This document shows, one piece after another, positions 1-11,000 of a stretch of 64,000 nt of DNA. Positions within the stretch are counted from its first letter, which is position 1, and every line of letters begins with the position of its first letter. Origin of the DNA: an uncultured Granulosicoccus sp. Its GTDB lineage: Bacteria; Pseudomonadota; Gammaproteobacteria; Granulosicoccales; Granulosicoccaceae. The stretch covers positions 62,001 to 126,000 of the forward strand of contig CANLXI010000014.1 of NCBI GenBank assembly GCA_947495035.1, read 5' to 3'. Position numbers and translations under genes: made by a program. Below the pieces are notes generated by a model that did no database searches, had not been told where the DNA came from, and saw nothing but the letters and a program-made list of their open reading frames with translations.

Positions 1-1
1 C

Positions 2-214
2 ATCGACACCCTGGTCATCGAGCCGGATGAACAGCGTTTTTCACTGGTCTGGCGCACACGGCTGCCGCTGCGGAGAAATCTGTTCGAAGTGCCCGAGGTG
101 AGGATAGGTACTGCCAGTGCAGGCCGAAACCCCTGCCGGGTAACACCGATGTTCGAGAAGTCGCATCCATCAGATCAGACGGTCGCCGGGAAACCGTTGA
201 GCGACAAGCCATGA
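2..214 (+). CDS. DUF2169 family protein, C-terminal fragment
   Basis: This is the 3' end of a gene cut by the left window edge; an open frame runs from base 2 to a TGA at 212-214, about 70 residues. The stretch IDTLVIEPDEQRFSLVWR followed by LPLRRNLFEV looks like the end of DUF2169 proteins, which are encoded in accessory cassettes near type VI secretion effector and VgrG/PAAR genes. The stop overlaps the ATG of the next gene (ATGA), so the two are almost certainly translated as one operon. The molecular role of the family is not established here; a part in loading or folding T6SS cargo is inference from context. Only the tail is visible, so domain content upstream is unknown. Confidence 0.6.
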   Translation: MDTLVIEPDEQRFSLVWRTRLPLRRNLFEVPEVRIGTASAGRNPCRVTPMFEKSHPSDQTVAGKPLSDKP

Positions 215-1233
215 GTGCCTACGTCGCGATCACAGGATCCGGTCTGGTCACCTCACTGGGCAACGATAGTCCATCAACCTGTGCGGCTATCCGCTGTCAT
301 CTGGACAACATACAGGAGACACCGTATACCGACTCCTCCGGCCAGGCCATCAGAGCCAGTCTGGCCACGCTTGTTGGTGATATCCAGGGAGAGCAGCGCC
401 TGATCTGGCTTGCGGCGGCGGCATTGCAGGAGTGTCTGGACACGGATACCACCATCCACGTCCAGTCGACCCCGCTGATTCTCTGCCTGCCCCAGCGGGA
501 GAGACCCGGTCGCCCGATCGAGAACGATGACGATTTCCTGGTCAGCATTCAAGACCGGCTGGGCAGGCAATTTTCACCACACTCGCGAATACTCGATCAG
601 GGACATGTCGCGGTGGCAATGGCTCTGCGAAACGCCCGCCAGTTACTCGACAATGATGCGTCAATCCAGCATGTGCTGATTGCCTCTGCCGACACCTTGT
701 GTAATTCGGAGAGTCTTTCCCATCTGGAGGAGCACGACCGACTGCTGACCCACAAAAATTCGGACGGTCTGATTCCCGGCGAAGCGGGTGCAGCACTCAT
801 CGTGAAGCGTACCTCTGCAACAACAACATCCATGCATTGTCTCGGCCTGGGCTTCTCCATGGAACCTGCACCCATTCTCTCGGACAAGCCCTGTCGCGCT
901 GATGGTCTGGCCACGGCAATACGCGGCGCTCTACAAGAGGCGCAGATACCCATGCAGGATCTGGCCTATCGCATCACCGATCTGTCTGGGGAGCATTACT
1001 ACTTTCGTGAAGCCTCGCTGGCCCTGTCCAGAACACTACGAGTAGTTCGCGATGACTTCGATCTGCTTCACCCTGCGGAATACACCGGTGATACCGGCGC
1101 TGCACTGGGGCTCATCATCCTGGCCTACCAGCAATACATCTTTCTAATACAGCCACCCAGACTCCCGCAGGTACTCGTGCACCTGGCGAACGATGACGGC
1201 AGGAGAGCTGCCATTATACTCGGCAGTGAGTAA
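211..1233 (+). CDS. Beta-ketoacyl-synthase-like protein, probably catalytically dead, T6SS-associated cassette
   Basis: The 340-residue product begins like a ketosynthase (ITGSGLVTSLGN, residues 8-19) and keeps the fold segment around residues 180-235 (LIPGEAGAALIV). It is shorter than the roughly 410 residues of FabF/FabB. The active-site Cys region reads QGHVAVAMALRNA with no Cys. The segment matching the first catalytic His reads DLSGEHYYF, and the last motif (normally a GH followed by small residues) reads GDTGAALG. All three catalytic positions therefore seem replaced. Such ketosynthase-like proteins occur beside DUF2169 and DUF4150 genes. The ATG overlaps the stop of the DUF2169 gene by 4 bp, supporting co-translation. 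A binding or scaffold role is inference; fatty acid synthesis is unlikely. Confidence 0.65.
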   Translation: MSAYVAITGSGLVTSLGNDSPSTCAAIRCHLDNIQETPYTDSSGQAIRASLATLVGDIQGEQRLIWLAAAALQECLDTDTTIHVQSTPLILCLPQRERPGRPIENDDDFLVSIQDRLGRQFSPHSRILDQGHVAVAMALRNARQLLDNDASIQHVLIASADTLCNSESLSHLEEHDRLLTHKNSDGLIPGEAGAALIVKRTSATTTSMHCLGLGFSMEPAPILSDKPCRADGLATAIRGALQEAQIPMQDLAYRITDLSGEHYYFREASLALSRTLRVVRDDFDLLHPAEYTGDTGAALGLIILAYQQYIFLIQPPRLPQVLVHLANDDGRRAAIILGSE

Positions 1234-1250
1234 GCTCGATCACGGTTGTG

Positions 1251-1281
1251 AACGGCAGTGCCGACTATCAGCACTGCCGTT
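1251..1281. terminator. Strong hairpin between convergent genes
   Basis: A perfect 11-bp inverted repeat, AACGGCAGTGC and GCACTGCCGTT, is separated by a 9-nt loop. It lies 18 bp after the ketosynthase-like stop and about 70 bp from the end of the convergent csbD-like gene. There is no T-run on either side, so it is not a textbook intrinsic terminator. It may still end or stabilise both convergent transcripts. Confidence 0.4.
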
Positions 1282-1353
1282 GGCAACCGACCGGCAGGCC
1301 AGTGAGTCGATACTCGACTACAACCGGCATGCCAGTTTCGTACGCAGCCTTGA

Positions 1354-1554
1354 TCAGGCTTCTTCTTTCATCAGGCGGTCCACTTCTTCCCTCGCCTCTT
1401 CCTTCGATTTACCGTAACGCTCCTGAATCTTACCTTCGAGCACTTCACGGTTACCGTCGATCTGATCAAGATCATCATTGGTCAACTCACCCCATTGGGC
1501 TTGAACGTTGCCTTTGAACTGCTTCCAGTTACCTTTTACTTGGTCCCAATTCAT
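1354..1554 (-). CDS. CsbD family stress-response protein
   Basis: This 66-residue, highly charged protein starts MNWDQVKGNWKQFKGNVQAQ and contains GKIQERYGKSKEEA, both typical of the CsbD family (E. coli YjbJ type). Members are small, abundant, general-stress-induced proteins of unknown biochemical function. The start is set at 1554 rather than further upstream because AAGGAGA lies just before this ATG and the family begins with MNWD or MNKD. The gene sits alone on the minus strand between the ketosynthase-like gene and the giant repeat protein. Confidence 0.85.
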   Translation of the reverse strand: MNWDQVKGNWKQFKGNVQAQWGELTNDDLDQIDGNREVLEGKIQERYGKSKEEAREEVDRLMKEEA

Positions 1555-2087
1555 ACGAATTCTCCTTACTCTGGTTTCAGTCCAGTTCGGACAGGGAACA
1601 TTATTACCGGGTAAAACGGCACCGCATGGCGGCTGAAATTTCTGCCAGTCGGCAGTGTAAATGCTGCAACTCTCCAACTGGCAATATTGTCAGGACGACT
1701 GTTCACAGAACCTCGGCCAGACGATGAACCCGACAACCCTGTGGGCTGTTGCTCATTCGAGGTTATATCTGAAACAGGTTATTTCCTAACCTGTTCGGCA
1801 AAGGCATACGCATTGCTGAATCACATCGAGACTTCATGCCCAGAGCCGACGATTCGGATCTTCGGGCAGGGAGCTGACGGGACGATCCAGGACGGGAGCA
1901 TCTCGCGCACTGCGTACGTGTGACGAAACCGGTAGCAAGCGAGCTGATCAGCTGGCAGGAGGCAAACGGTTTCCAGTTTGACATGCAAGACAACCTTGGC
2001 CCCGACAGGAATATGACGATCTGCTGGCACATGAGAAAGGTGAATCGTCCTGGCAAACCCATGAGCGATTGGCCCGAAATAAATCCG
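1555..2087. other. Gene-poor spacer upstream of the giant repeat protein
   Basis: This 530-bp stretch separates the divergent csbD-like gene from the favoured start of the giant gene. It presumably carries both promoters, but I could not pick out a convincing -35/-10 pair. The frame of the giant gene stays open back to a GTG at 1920, so part of this stretch may be coding. A 78-codon ORF at 1687-1923 has no recognisable similarity and no clear ribosome binding site. Confidence 0.4.
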
Positions 2088-5000
2088 ATGAAGTCGACAG
2101 AAGACACTACGATTCATACCAATTCGAAGCTGTCCCGCAAAGGATTTTCACGCCCAGGATTCGGTTTGAAGATTCTGCTTTGGTTTGCAGTTGTATTGTT
2201 CACTCTGCACATGCCTGCGCAGGTCATGGCAGCGGATCCCGATGGGGACGGTATAGACAGCAGCCGCGATCTGGATGACGATGACGACGGCATTCTGGAT
2301 GAAGACGAGATCGCCTGTACAGCCTTCGGCAACCTGGACTGGGTTTACGATTCTCTGTTGGGCGCATTGCTGGGCAGCGCCAGCATTGAGGCATCCATTG
2401 GCAGTTCGATCACGGCTGCCGCCGACATTTCCTTCGGACCAGGATTTCAGGAGCTGAGCAGTCTGACCGAATATCTGCTTCTCGGGGGCGGTTCAAGCAC
2501 CTTGGTCAGCGCGAAAGCCAACGACGAATACGTTGAAGTCGGTATCAACGTCAACACCCCCACTTATCTGTTGGGAAGCGGCACCAACCTCATTTCGTCC
2601 TTGCTCGGCAGTGTCGTCGCGGCCGACTACGAGATTGCAGCAGAAATCTCCGCTGATGGATTCACCTCTTCCACCCTGCTGTTCGATGATGGTTACCTTG
2701 CGGGTTCCATCGATCTGAATCTGGGGTCGAGCCAGGAACGATCATTCAGCCCCTATCGTCTTGAACCCGGCATCAACTACACCTTGAGGCTGTACCTGTT
2801 CAATGAGCAGAACAGTTTTCTGACACCCGGAGTCATGAGCTTCGGCAACCTGTTTCTCGAGCTGGGAACCAACTGCAATTCGGATAGCGACTCGGATTCG
2901 ATCTTCAACAGCGATGATATCGATTCGGACAACGACGGCATTGTCGACAACAGGGAGGCGCAGACAACGGCAGCCTATACAGCACCCGCTGGAATCGATA
3001 CCGATCAGGACGGCATAGACGATAGCTATGATGCTGACAACGGTGGCACGCCCCTGACACCTGTGGATACGGATGCGTCAGGTGCGCCAGATTACCTGGA
3101 TACCGATAGTGACAACGATGGCGTGCCTGACTCGATCGAGGCCTTCGATGCCAATGGTGATGGTATCGCAGAGATTCTGCCTGCCGCCAATGATGCCGAT
3201 GCGGACTCGGACGGATTGAACGACAACTATGACACCATTGCGGCTCCGGCGTCCGGAAACGCAACCGGTGCCAATACGCTGTTTCCCAACCGCGACGGTC
3301 TGGATGCGCTGGATTGGCGTGACACCGATGACGATAATGATGCGACGCTGACCCTGGCCGAGGATGCCAACAACAATGGCAGCCCGATCGACGACGATTC
3401 CGACAACGACGGCAAACCGGACTACCTGGAATCATCCAGCACCGATGTCGATAGTGATGGCAGCGTGGATCAGAACGATGGCGATGACACCGACGTCTGC
3501 GTTCCCTCCACCTTCGCCACGGGTTGCACCACCGACACGGACGACGACGGTACACCCGATAGCGTCGAGACTGAAACCGCCGACAGTGATAACGATGGCA
3601 CCGCCGACTATCTGGAATCCTCCACGGCGGACGCAGACGGCGACGGTACGAACGATCAGAGCGATGCCAACGACAGTGATGCCTGCCTGCCTTCGCAGTT
3701 CGGCACCGGTTGCACCACCGACACGGATAGCGACGGTACACCTGACAGTGTCGAGACCGAGAACGCCGACAGTGATGGCGACGGCACGGCCGACTACCTG
3801 GAGTCCTCGTCAGAAGACGCGGACGGCGACGGTACGAGCGATCAGAACGATGCCAATGACGGCAACGCCTGCCTGCCCTCGCAGTTCGGTACCGGCTGCA
3901 CCACCGATACCGATAGTGATGGTACACCCGACAGCGTCGAGACCGAAACCGCCGACAGCGACAATGACGGCACCGCCGATTATCTGGAGTCTTCCGACGA
4001 TGATGCAGACGGTGATGGCACAGTTGACCAGAACGATGGTGACGACAGCAATGTCTGTCTGCCCTCACCCTTCGGTACAGGTTGCACCACCGATACGGAT
4101 AGCGACGGAACACCCGATAGCGTCGAGACTGAAAACGCTGACAGTGACAACGATGGCACCGCCGACTACTTGGAGTCTTCCAGCGCTGATGCAGACGGCG
4201 ACGGTACCAGCGATCAGAACGATGCCAACGACAGTGATGCCTGCCTGCCCTCACAATTCGGCACCGGCTGCGCTACCGACACCGATAGCGACGGTACACC
4301 CGATAGCGTCGAGACCGAAAACGCCGACAGTGACAATGACGGCACTGCCGACTACCTGGAGTCCTCGTCAGAAGATGCTGACGGCGACGGAACGAGCAAT
4401 CAAAACGATGCCAACGACAGTGATGCCTGCCTGCCTTCGCAGTTCGGCACCGGTTGCACCACCGATACTGATAATGACGGCACACCCGATAGCGTCGAGA
4501 CCGAAACTACTGATAGCGACAGTGACGGCACCGCCGACTACCTGGAGTCCTCCACCGCAGATGCTGACGGCGACGGAACGAGCGATCAAAACGATGCCAA
4601 TGACAGTGATGCCTGCCTGCCTTCGCAGTTCGGTACCGGCTGCACCACAGACAGCGATGCTGATGGCATCCCGGACAGTGTCGAAGGCGAACTGACCAAC
4701 AGCGATGGTGATGCCCTGGCCGATTACCTGGACAGCGACAGTGACGGCGATGGCATTACCGACCTGGCCGAGACCCAGGGTTCAGCAGGTATTCTGGACA
4801 GCGATGCCGACTCCGTACCCGATCATCTGGATATCGATGCCGACAATGATGGCATCACCGATAGCGTCGAAGGGCAGAGTATCGCGAACTTCACGACACC
4901 GCTCGACAGTGATACCGACAATGACGGTCTGGATGATGCCTTCGATACCGACAACGGAGGCACCGAACCGGCGCTTCCGAACTCGGACAATACCGACCAA

Positions 5001-8000
5001 CCGGACTATCTGGATACCGACAGCGATAATGACGGTGTACCCGATGCCGTGGAAGCCCATGACGCCAACGGCGACGGGGTGGCCGATACACTGCCGGCAG
5101 CCAACAATGCCGATGCGGACAATGATGGCCTGAATGACAACTACGACACCGTCGTGGCTCCGGCCAACGGCAATGCCTTTGGCAGCAATGCCGCCCTGCC
5201 GGACCGGGATGCCCAGGGCGACGGAGACTGGCGTGACAATGACGATGACAACGACGGCACCCTGACCGCCGCCGAAGATGGCAACGGTAACGGTAATCCG
5301 CTGGACGATGATGCCGATGCCGATGGCAAGCCGGATTACATCGAGTCCTCCATTGCCGATACCGATGGTGATGGTACGGTGGATCAGAATGATGGCAATG
5401 ACACGGATACCTGTCTGCCGTCCCAGTTCGGTAACGGTTGCAGCACCGACACCGATGGCGATGGCACACCCGATAGCATCGAGACCGAAACGGCTGACAC
5501 GGACAACGACGGCACGCCGGACTATCAGGAGTCTGCCAGCGCCGATGCCGACAACGATGGCGTCACGGATCAGAACGATGCGGCCAACAACGACGTCTGC
5601 ATTCCCTCGACCTTCGCCACCGGCTGCACCACCGATACCGACAGTGACGGCACGCCCGACAGTGTCGAGACCGAAACCGCTGACACGGACAATGACGGTA
5701 CGCCGGATTACCAGGAATCTCTGCTGACCGATAACGATATCGATGGCGCCCCGGATCAGATCGATCCCGATGATGCCAATGCCTGTGTACCCAGTACTTT
5801 TGGTGCCGGCTGCACGGAGGATAGCGATAACGACGGTCTACCCGATCACCTGGAAACTGTCGGTGCCGACAGCGACAACGACGGTAAACCCGACTATCTG
5901 GAATCCTCCACGGCGGATGCAGACGGCGACGGTACGAACGATCAGAACGATGCCAACGACAGTGATGCCTGCCTGCCCTCACAGTTCGGCTCCGGTTGCA
6001 CCACCGACACGGATAGCGACGGCACACCTGACAGTGTCGAGACCGAGAACGCCGACAGTGATGGCGACGGCACGGCTGACTACCTGGAGTCTTCCAGCGC
6101 CGATGCAGACGGTGATGGCATTCCTGATCAGAACGATGCCAATGACAGCAATGCCTGCCTGCCCTCGCAGTTCGGTACCGGCTGCACCACCGATACCGAT
6201 AGTGACGGTACACCGGACAGCGTAGAGACTGAAACTGCAGACAGCGACAATGATGGCACCGCCGATTATCTGGAGTCTTCCGACGATGATGCAGACGGTG
6301 ATGGCACAGTTGACCAGAACGATGGTGACGACAGCAATGTCTGTCTGCCCTCACAATTCGGTACAGGTTGCACCACCGACACGGATAACGACGGTACACC
6401 TGACAGTGTCGAGACCGAGAACGCCGACAGTGACAACGATGGCACGGCTGACTACCTGGAGTCTTCCAGCGCCGATGCAGACGGTGATGGCATTCCTGAT
6501 CAAAACGATGCTAACGACAGCAATGCCTGCCTGCCCTCGCAGTTCGGTACCGGTTGCACCAACGACACCGATAGCGACGGTACACCCGACAGCGTCGAGA
6601 CTGAAACCGCCGACAGCGACAATGATGGCACCGCCGATTATCTGGAGTCCGATACCGCTGATGCAGACGGTGATGGCACAGTCGATCAGAACGATGCCGA
6701 CGACAGCGATGCCTGCGTCCCTTCCACCTTCGGCACGGGTTGCACGACCGATACGGACAATGACGGCACGCCCGATAGTGTCGAGACTGAAAATGCCGAC
6801 GGTGATGGCGACGGCACGGCCGACTACCTGGAGTCCTCCACCGAAGATGCTGACGGTGATGGCACGGCCGATCAGAACGATGCCAATGACAGCAATGCCT
6901 GCCTGCCTTCGCAGTTCGGTACCGGCTGCACCACAGACAGTGATGCTGATGGCATCCCGGACAGTGTCGAAGGCGAGCTGAGCAACAGCGATGGTGATGC
7001 CCTGGCCGATTATCTGGACAGCGACAGTGACGGCGATGGTATCCGCGATATTGTCGAAGCCAATGGTTCCGGCGGCATACTGGACAGCGACGGCGACTTC
7101 ATACCTGACCATCTGGATATCGACAGCGACAACGATGGCATCACCGACCTGCTTGAAGCACAGAGCGATGTCGCCCTTGTTCTGCCGTTGAACAGTGATA
7201 CGGACAATGACGGACTCGATGACGCCTACGACACTGACAACGGTGGCACGGAACCGGCGCTTCCGAACTCGGACAATGCCGACCAACCGGACTATCTGGA
7301 TACCGACAGCGATAATGACGGTGTACCCGATGCCGTGGAAGCCCATGACGCCAACGGCGACGGGGTGGCCGATACACTGCCGGCAGCCAACAATGCCGAC
7401 GCGGACAATGATGGCCTGAATGACAACTACGACACCGTCGTGGCTCCGGCCAACGGCAATGCCTTTGGCAGCAATGCCGCCCTGCCGGACCGGGATGCCC
7501 AGGGCGACGGAGACTGGCGTGACAATGACGATGACAACGACGGCACCCTGACCGCCGCCGAAGATGGCAACGGTAACGGTAATCCGCTGGACGATGATGC
7601 CGATGCCGATGGCAAGCCCGATTACATCGAGTCCTCCCTTGTCGATACCGATGGCGATGGCACTGTTGATCAGGCAGACGCGGATGACAGCAATGCCTGT
7701 GCACCTTCAACATTCGGTAACGGCTGCAATACCGACACCGATGGCGATGGCACGCCCGATAGCATCGAGACCGAAACCGCAGACACCGACAACGATGGCA
7801 CACCGGACTATCAGGAGTCTGCCAGCGCCGATGCCGACAACGATGGCGTCACGGATCAGAACGATGCGGCCAACAACGACGTCTGCGCACCCTCGACCTT
7901 CGCCACCGGCTGCACCACCGATACCGACAGTGACGGCACGCCCGACAGTGCAGAAACCGATTCAGCCGACAGCGACAAAGATGGTACAGCAGACTACCTG

Positions 8001-11000
8001 GAGTCCGACACTGCCGATGCAGACGGTGATGGCACTGTCGACCAGAGAGATGCTGATGACAGTGATGCCTGCACACCGTCAACATTCGGCACAGGCTGTA
8101 CAGTCGATACCAATGCCAATGGCATTCCTGACAGCGTTGAAGGTGAGTCGACGGATACGGATGGTGATGGCACCCTCGACTATCTGGACAGCGACAGTGA
8201 CGGCGATGGTATTCCAGATGTGGTCGAAACCAATGGATCGGTCGGCAATCTGGACAGCGACGGCGACTCCATACCCGACCATCTGGATATCGACAGCGAC
8301 AATGATGGCATCACCGATCTGATTGAAGCCCAGAGCGATGTCGCCTTTGTTTTGCCACTGAACCGTGATACGGACAATGACGGACTCGATGACGCCTATG
8401 ACACTGACAACGGTGGCACGGAACCGACCTTACCCAATACCGACAATGCCGACCAACCGGACTATCTGGATACCGACAGCGATAATGACGGTGTACCCGA
8501 TGCCGTGGAAGCCCATGACGCCAACGGCGACGGGGTGGCCGATACACTGCCGGCAGCCAACAATGCCGACGCGGACAATGATGGCCTGAATGACAACTAC
8601 GACACCGTCGTGGCTCCGGCCACCGGCAATGCCTTCGGTAGCAATGCCGCCTTGCCGGACCGGGATTCTCGCGATGGCGCTGACTGGCGTGATGATGATG
8701 ATGATGGCGATGGCGACCCGACAGCGGCGGAAGATGCCAACAGCAACGGCATCCTGCTGGACGACGACTTCGACACGGATGGCAAGCCGGATTACGTAGA
8801 GTCATCCTCGGCTGACGCCGACGGTGACGGGCTCACTGATCAGAACGATGTCGACGACAATGATCCTTGCACCCCTTCCTCTTTCGGGATGGGATGCACG
8901 ATCGACTCGGACAACGATGGCACACCCGACGTGGATGAATCATTCGACGCCGACTCTGACCTGGACGGCATCCCCGACTACCTGGAGTCTTCAACCGAGG
9001 ATGAGGATGGCGATGGAGTTGTCGACGAGCTCGACCCGCAAGAACAATCAGCCTGCGACTTCGGTGATTCACAAGACGGATGCACGCTGGACTCGGACGG
9101 CGATGGTATTCCTGATGTACTGGAATCCGACTCCGATACGGACGGCGATGGCATCGCGGATTATCTGGACGATGATACCGACAACGATACGATTCCTGAT
9201 GCCATTGAAGGTGCCATCGACACCGACGGGGATGGCTTTGCCAACTACAAGGACCTTGATTCGGACGGTGACGGCATCTCCGACAGAGCTGAAGCCGGTG
9301 CGAACCCGGCCACTCCTGCCGACAAGGACAGGGATGGTCTGGCCAACTACATCGATCTGGATAGTGACAATGACGGCCTTACCGATGAAACGGAATCTCT
9401 GGGTTCCACGCCGCTGGCAGACAGCTTCGATGATGCAGGTAACGAGGGATCACCCATGATCAATCGTCTGACTACCAGAGCCGTGACGGATTCACCCATT
9501 GATTTTGATGATGACATCGTTCCCGACTATCTGGATCTGGACAGCGACAACGACAGTCTCAGCGACCTGGTGGAATCTCAGGGTACAACTGCGGACGCTA
9601 ACGGCGATGGCATGGTGGATGATTTCATCGACAGTGACGGCGATGGCCTGGACGATGTCATCAAGCGATTTCCGGTAACAGCGTCAGACAATGACCGCGA
9701 TGGCATGCCCGATTATCTCGACCTGGATTCCGATGGCGATGGCACGCTGGATCTGGTCGAGGCCGGTGGCACCGATGAGAACGGGGATGGAATCGTTGAC
9801 GCCATGGCTGATAGTGATCGAGATGGCATACCCGACCTGGTCGATGTTGATTCCACCGGCGGTCATGATGCCGATGGAGACGGTATCGATGACAGTGCCG
9901 ATATCGATTTCGTTACCGGTGCACTGGACTTCGACGGCGATGGCATCATCGATCAACGCGATCCGGACGTGGATGGTGACGGTTTTGCCGATTCCTTCAG
10001 CGATCGGGCCGTCTCACAGTTGCCTGATACCGACGGTGATGGAATTCCCGACTTTCAGGAGGCCAACCCCACCGGGTTCGCGCGAACCGGCATCGAGGGT
10101 AGTGGCTGCTCGATAACGACGCGCTCCTCGGCGAAGGATCCGGTATTCCTGATTCTGATCATCGCTGCCCTGATGTATCGGTGTCGTCGACGCATGGCCC
10201 TGCCCATACTGGCATTGTCCGTGAGCGCTGGGCTGGCCACCCTTGATTCCGCTCTGCATCCGGCCCTTGCCCAGAGTGGCGAGCTCGATGATCCGATCGT
10301 ATCCGACTCGCCAGACACGACCACGGTCGATGACACAACGCCCTCAACCAGCGAGAAACAGCGCAAAGTTCAGGCGATCAACACCGGCTCCAATGCCGAT
10401 ACCGATACCGATGCCGATGCCGATGCCGATGCCGATGCCGATGCCGATGCCGATGCCGATGCCGATGCCAGTGATGGTGATGGTGATGGTGATGGTGATG
10501 GTGATGGTGCCGACATTGACGGCGATGCTGCTGGCGAAGCGGCGGCCGAGCACCCCTTCCGTCGTCGATTTCATGCCGGCGTCGGTTTCGGTTTCAGTCA
10601 GCTGGAACCGGATACCCGTGATCTGCTCGACAACGATACCAATGACACCTCCGATATCGGAGTACAACTGTTCGTCGGGGCTGATCTGAGCAAATGGCTT
10701 TCCCTGGAAATGCATTTCAGCAATCTGGGGGCAGCCGGTTTCGACAATGGCGCGAAGATCGATTATCGAGTATTCGGTGCCAGTGCTCTGGTGCATGTCG
10801 GCAAGAGCCGTCAGCGACCCGATCGTCGAGGGTTGACAGCCTATGGCCGGCTCGGCTTCGGCGTACTGAAAAACAGCTCGAGCGGCGATATCGATTACAG
10901 ACAGATGGAATCCAACCATATCCTCTACGGCGCAGGCCTGGAGTATTCAGTCAAACACCAACTTGCCATACGACTGGAGGCCGTCGGTTTCGATGCGGAT

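Larger units (their letters stand above)
3490..9120 (+). repeat. 186-bp (62-residue) tandem coding repeats
   Basis: Units carry a C-x8-C motif such as CLPSQFGTGC, then DTDSDGTPDSVETE, DGTADYLESS and DADGDGT. The spacing of successive Cys motifs is 186 bp; for example, CLPSQFGTGC recurs near 3682 and 3868. By eye there are seven units in the first run, nine in the second, three in the third and two diverged ones at the end. The runs are separated by longer, different repeat blocks. Repeat number could change by recombination without breaking the frame. Confidence 0.85.

Noticed and set aside
1687..1923. 78-codon plus ORF before the giant gene
   Set aside because: No RBS, no similarity, and it lies in the upstream spacer.
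2905..9072. Long ORFs on both strands inside the giant gene (for example 2905-4254 and 6351-7346 minus, 3364-4695 plus)
   Set aside because: They are shadows of the repetitive GAY-rich coding frame, with His/Arg-rich, Ile/Val-rich or Met/Thr-rich products and no family similarity.
3490..9120. CRISPR-like regular repeats
   Set aside because: The 186-bp units are in-frame coding repeats without unique spacers of CRISPR size.
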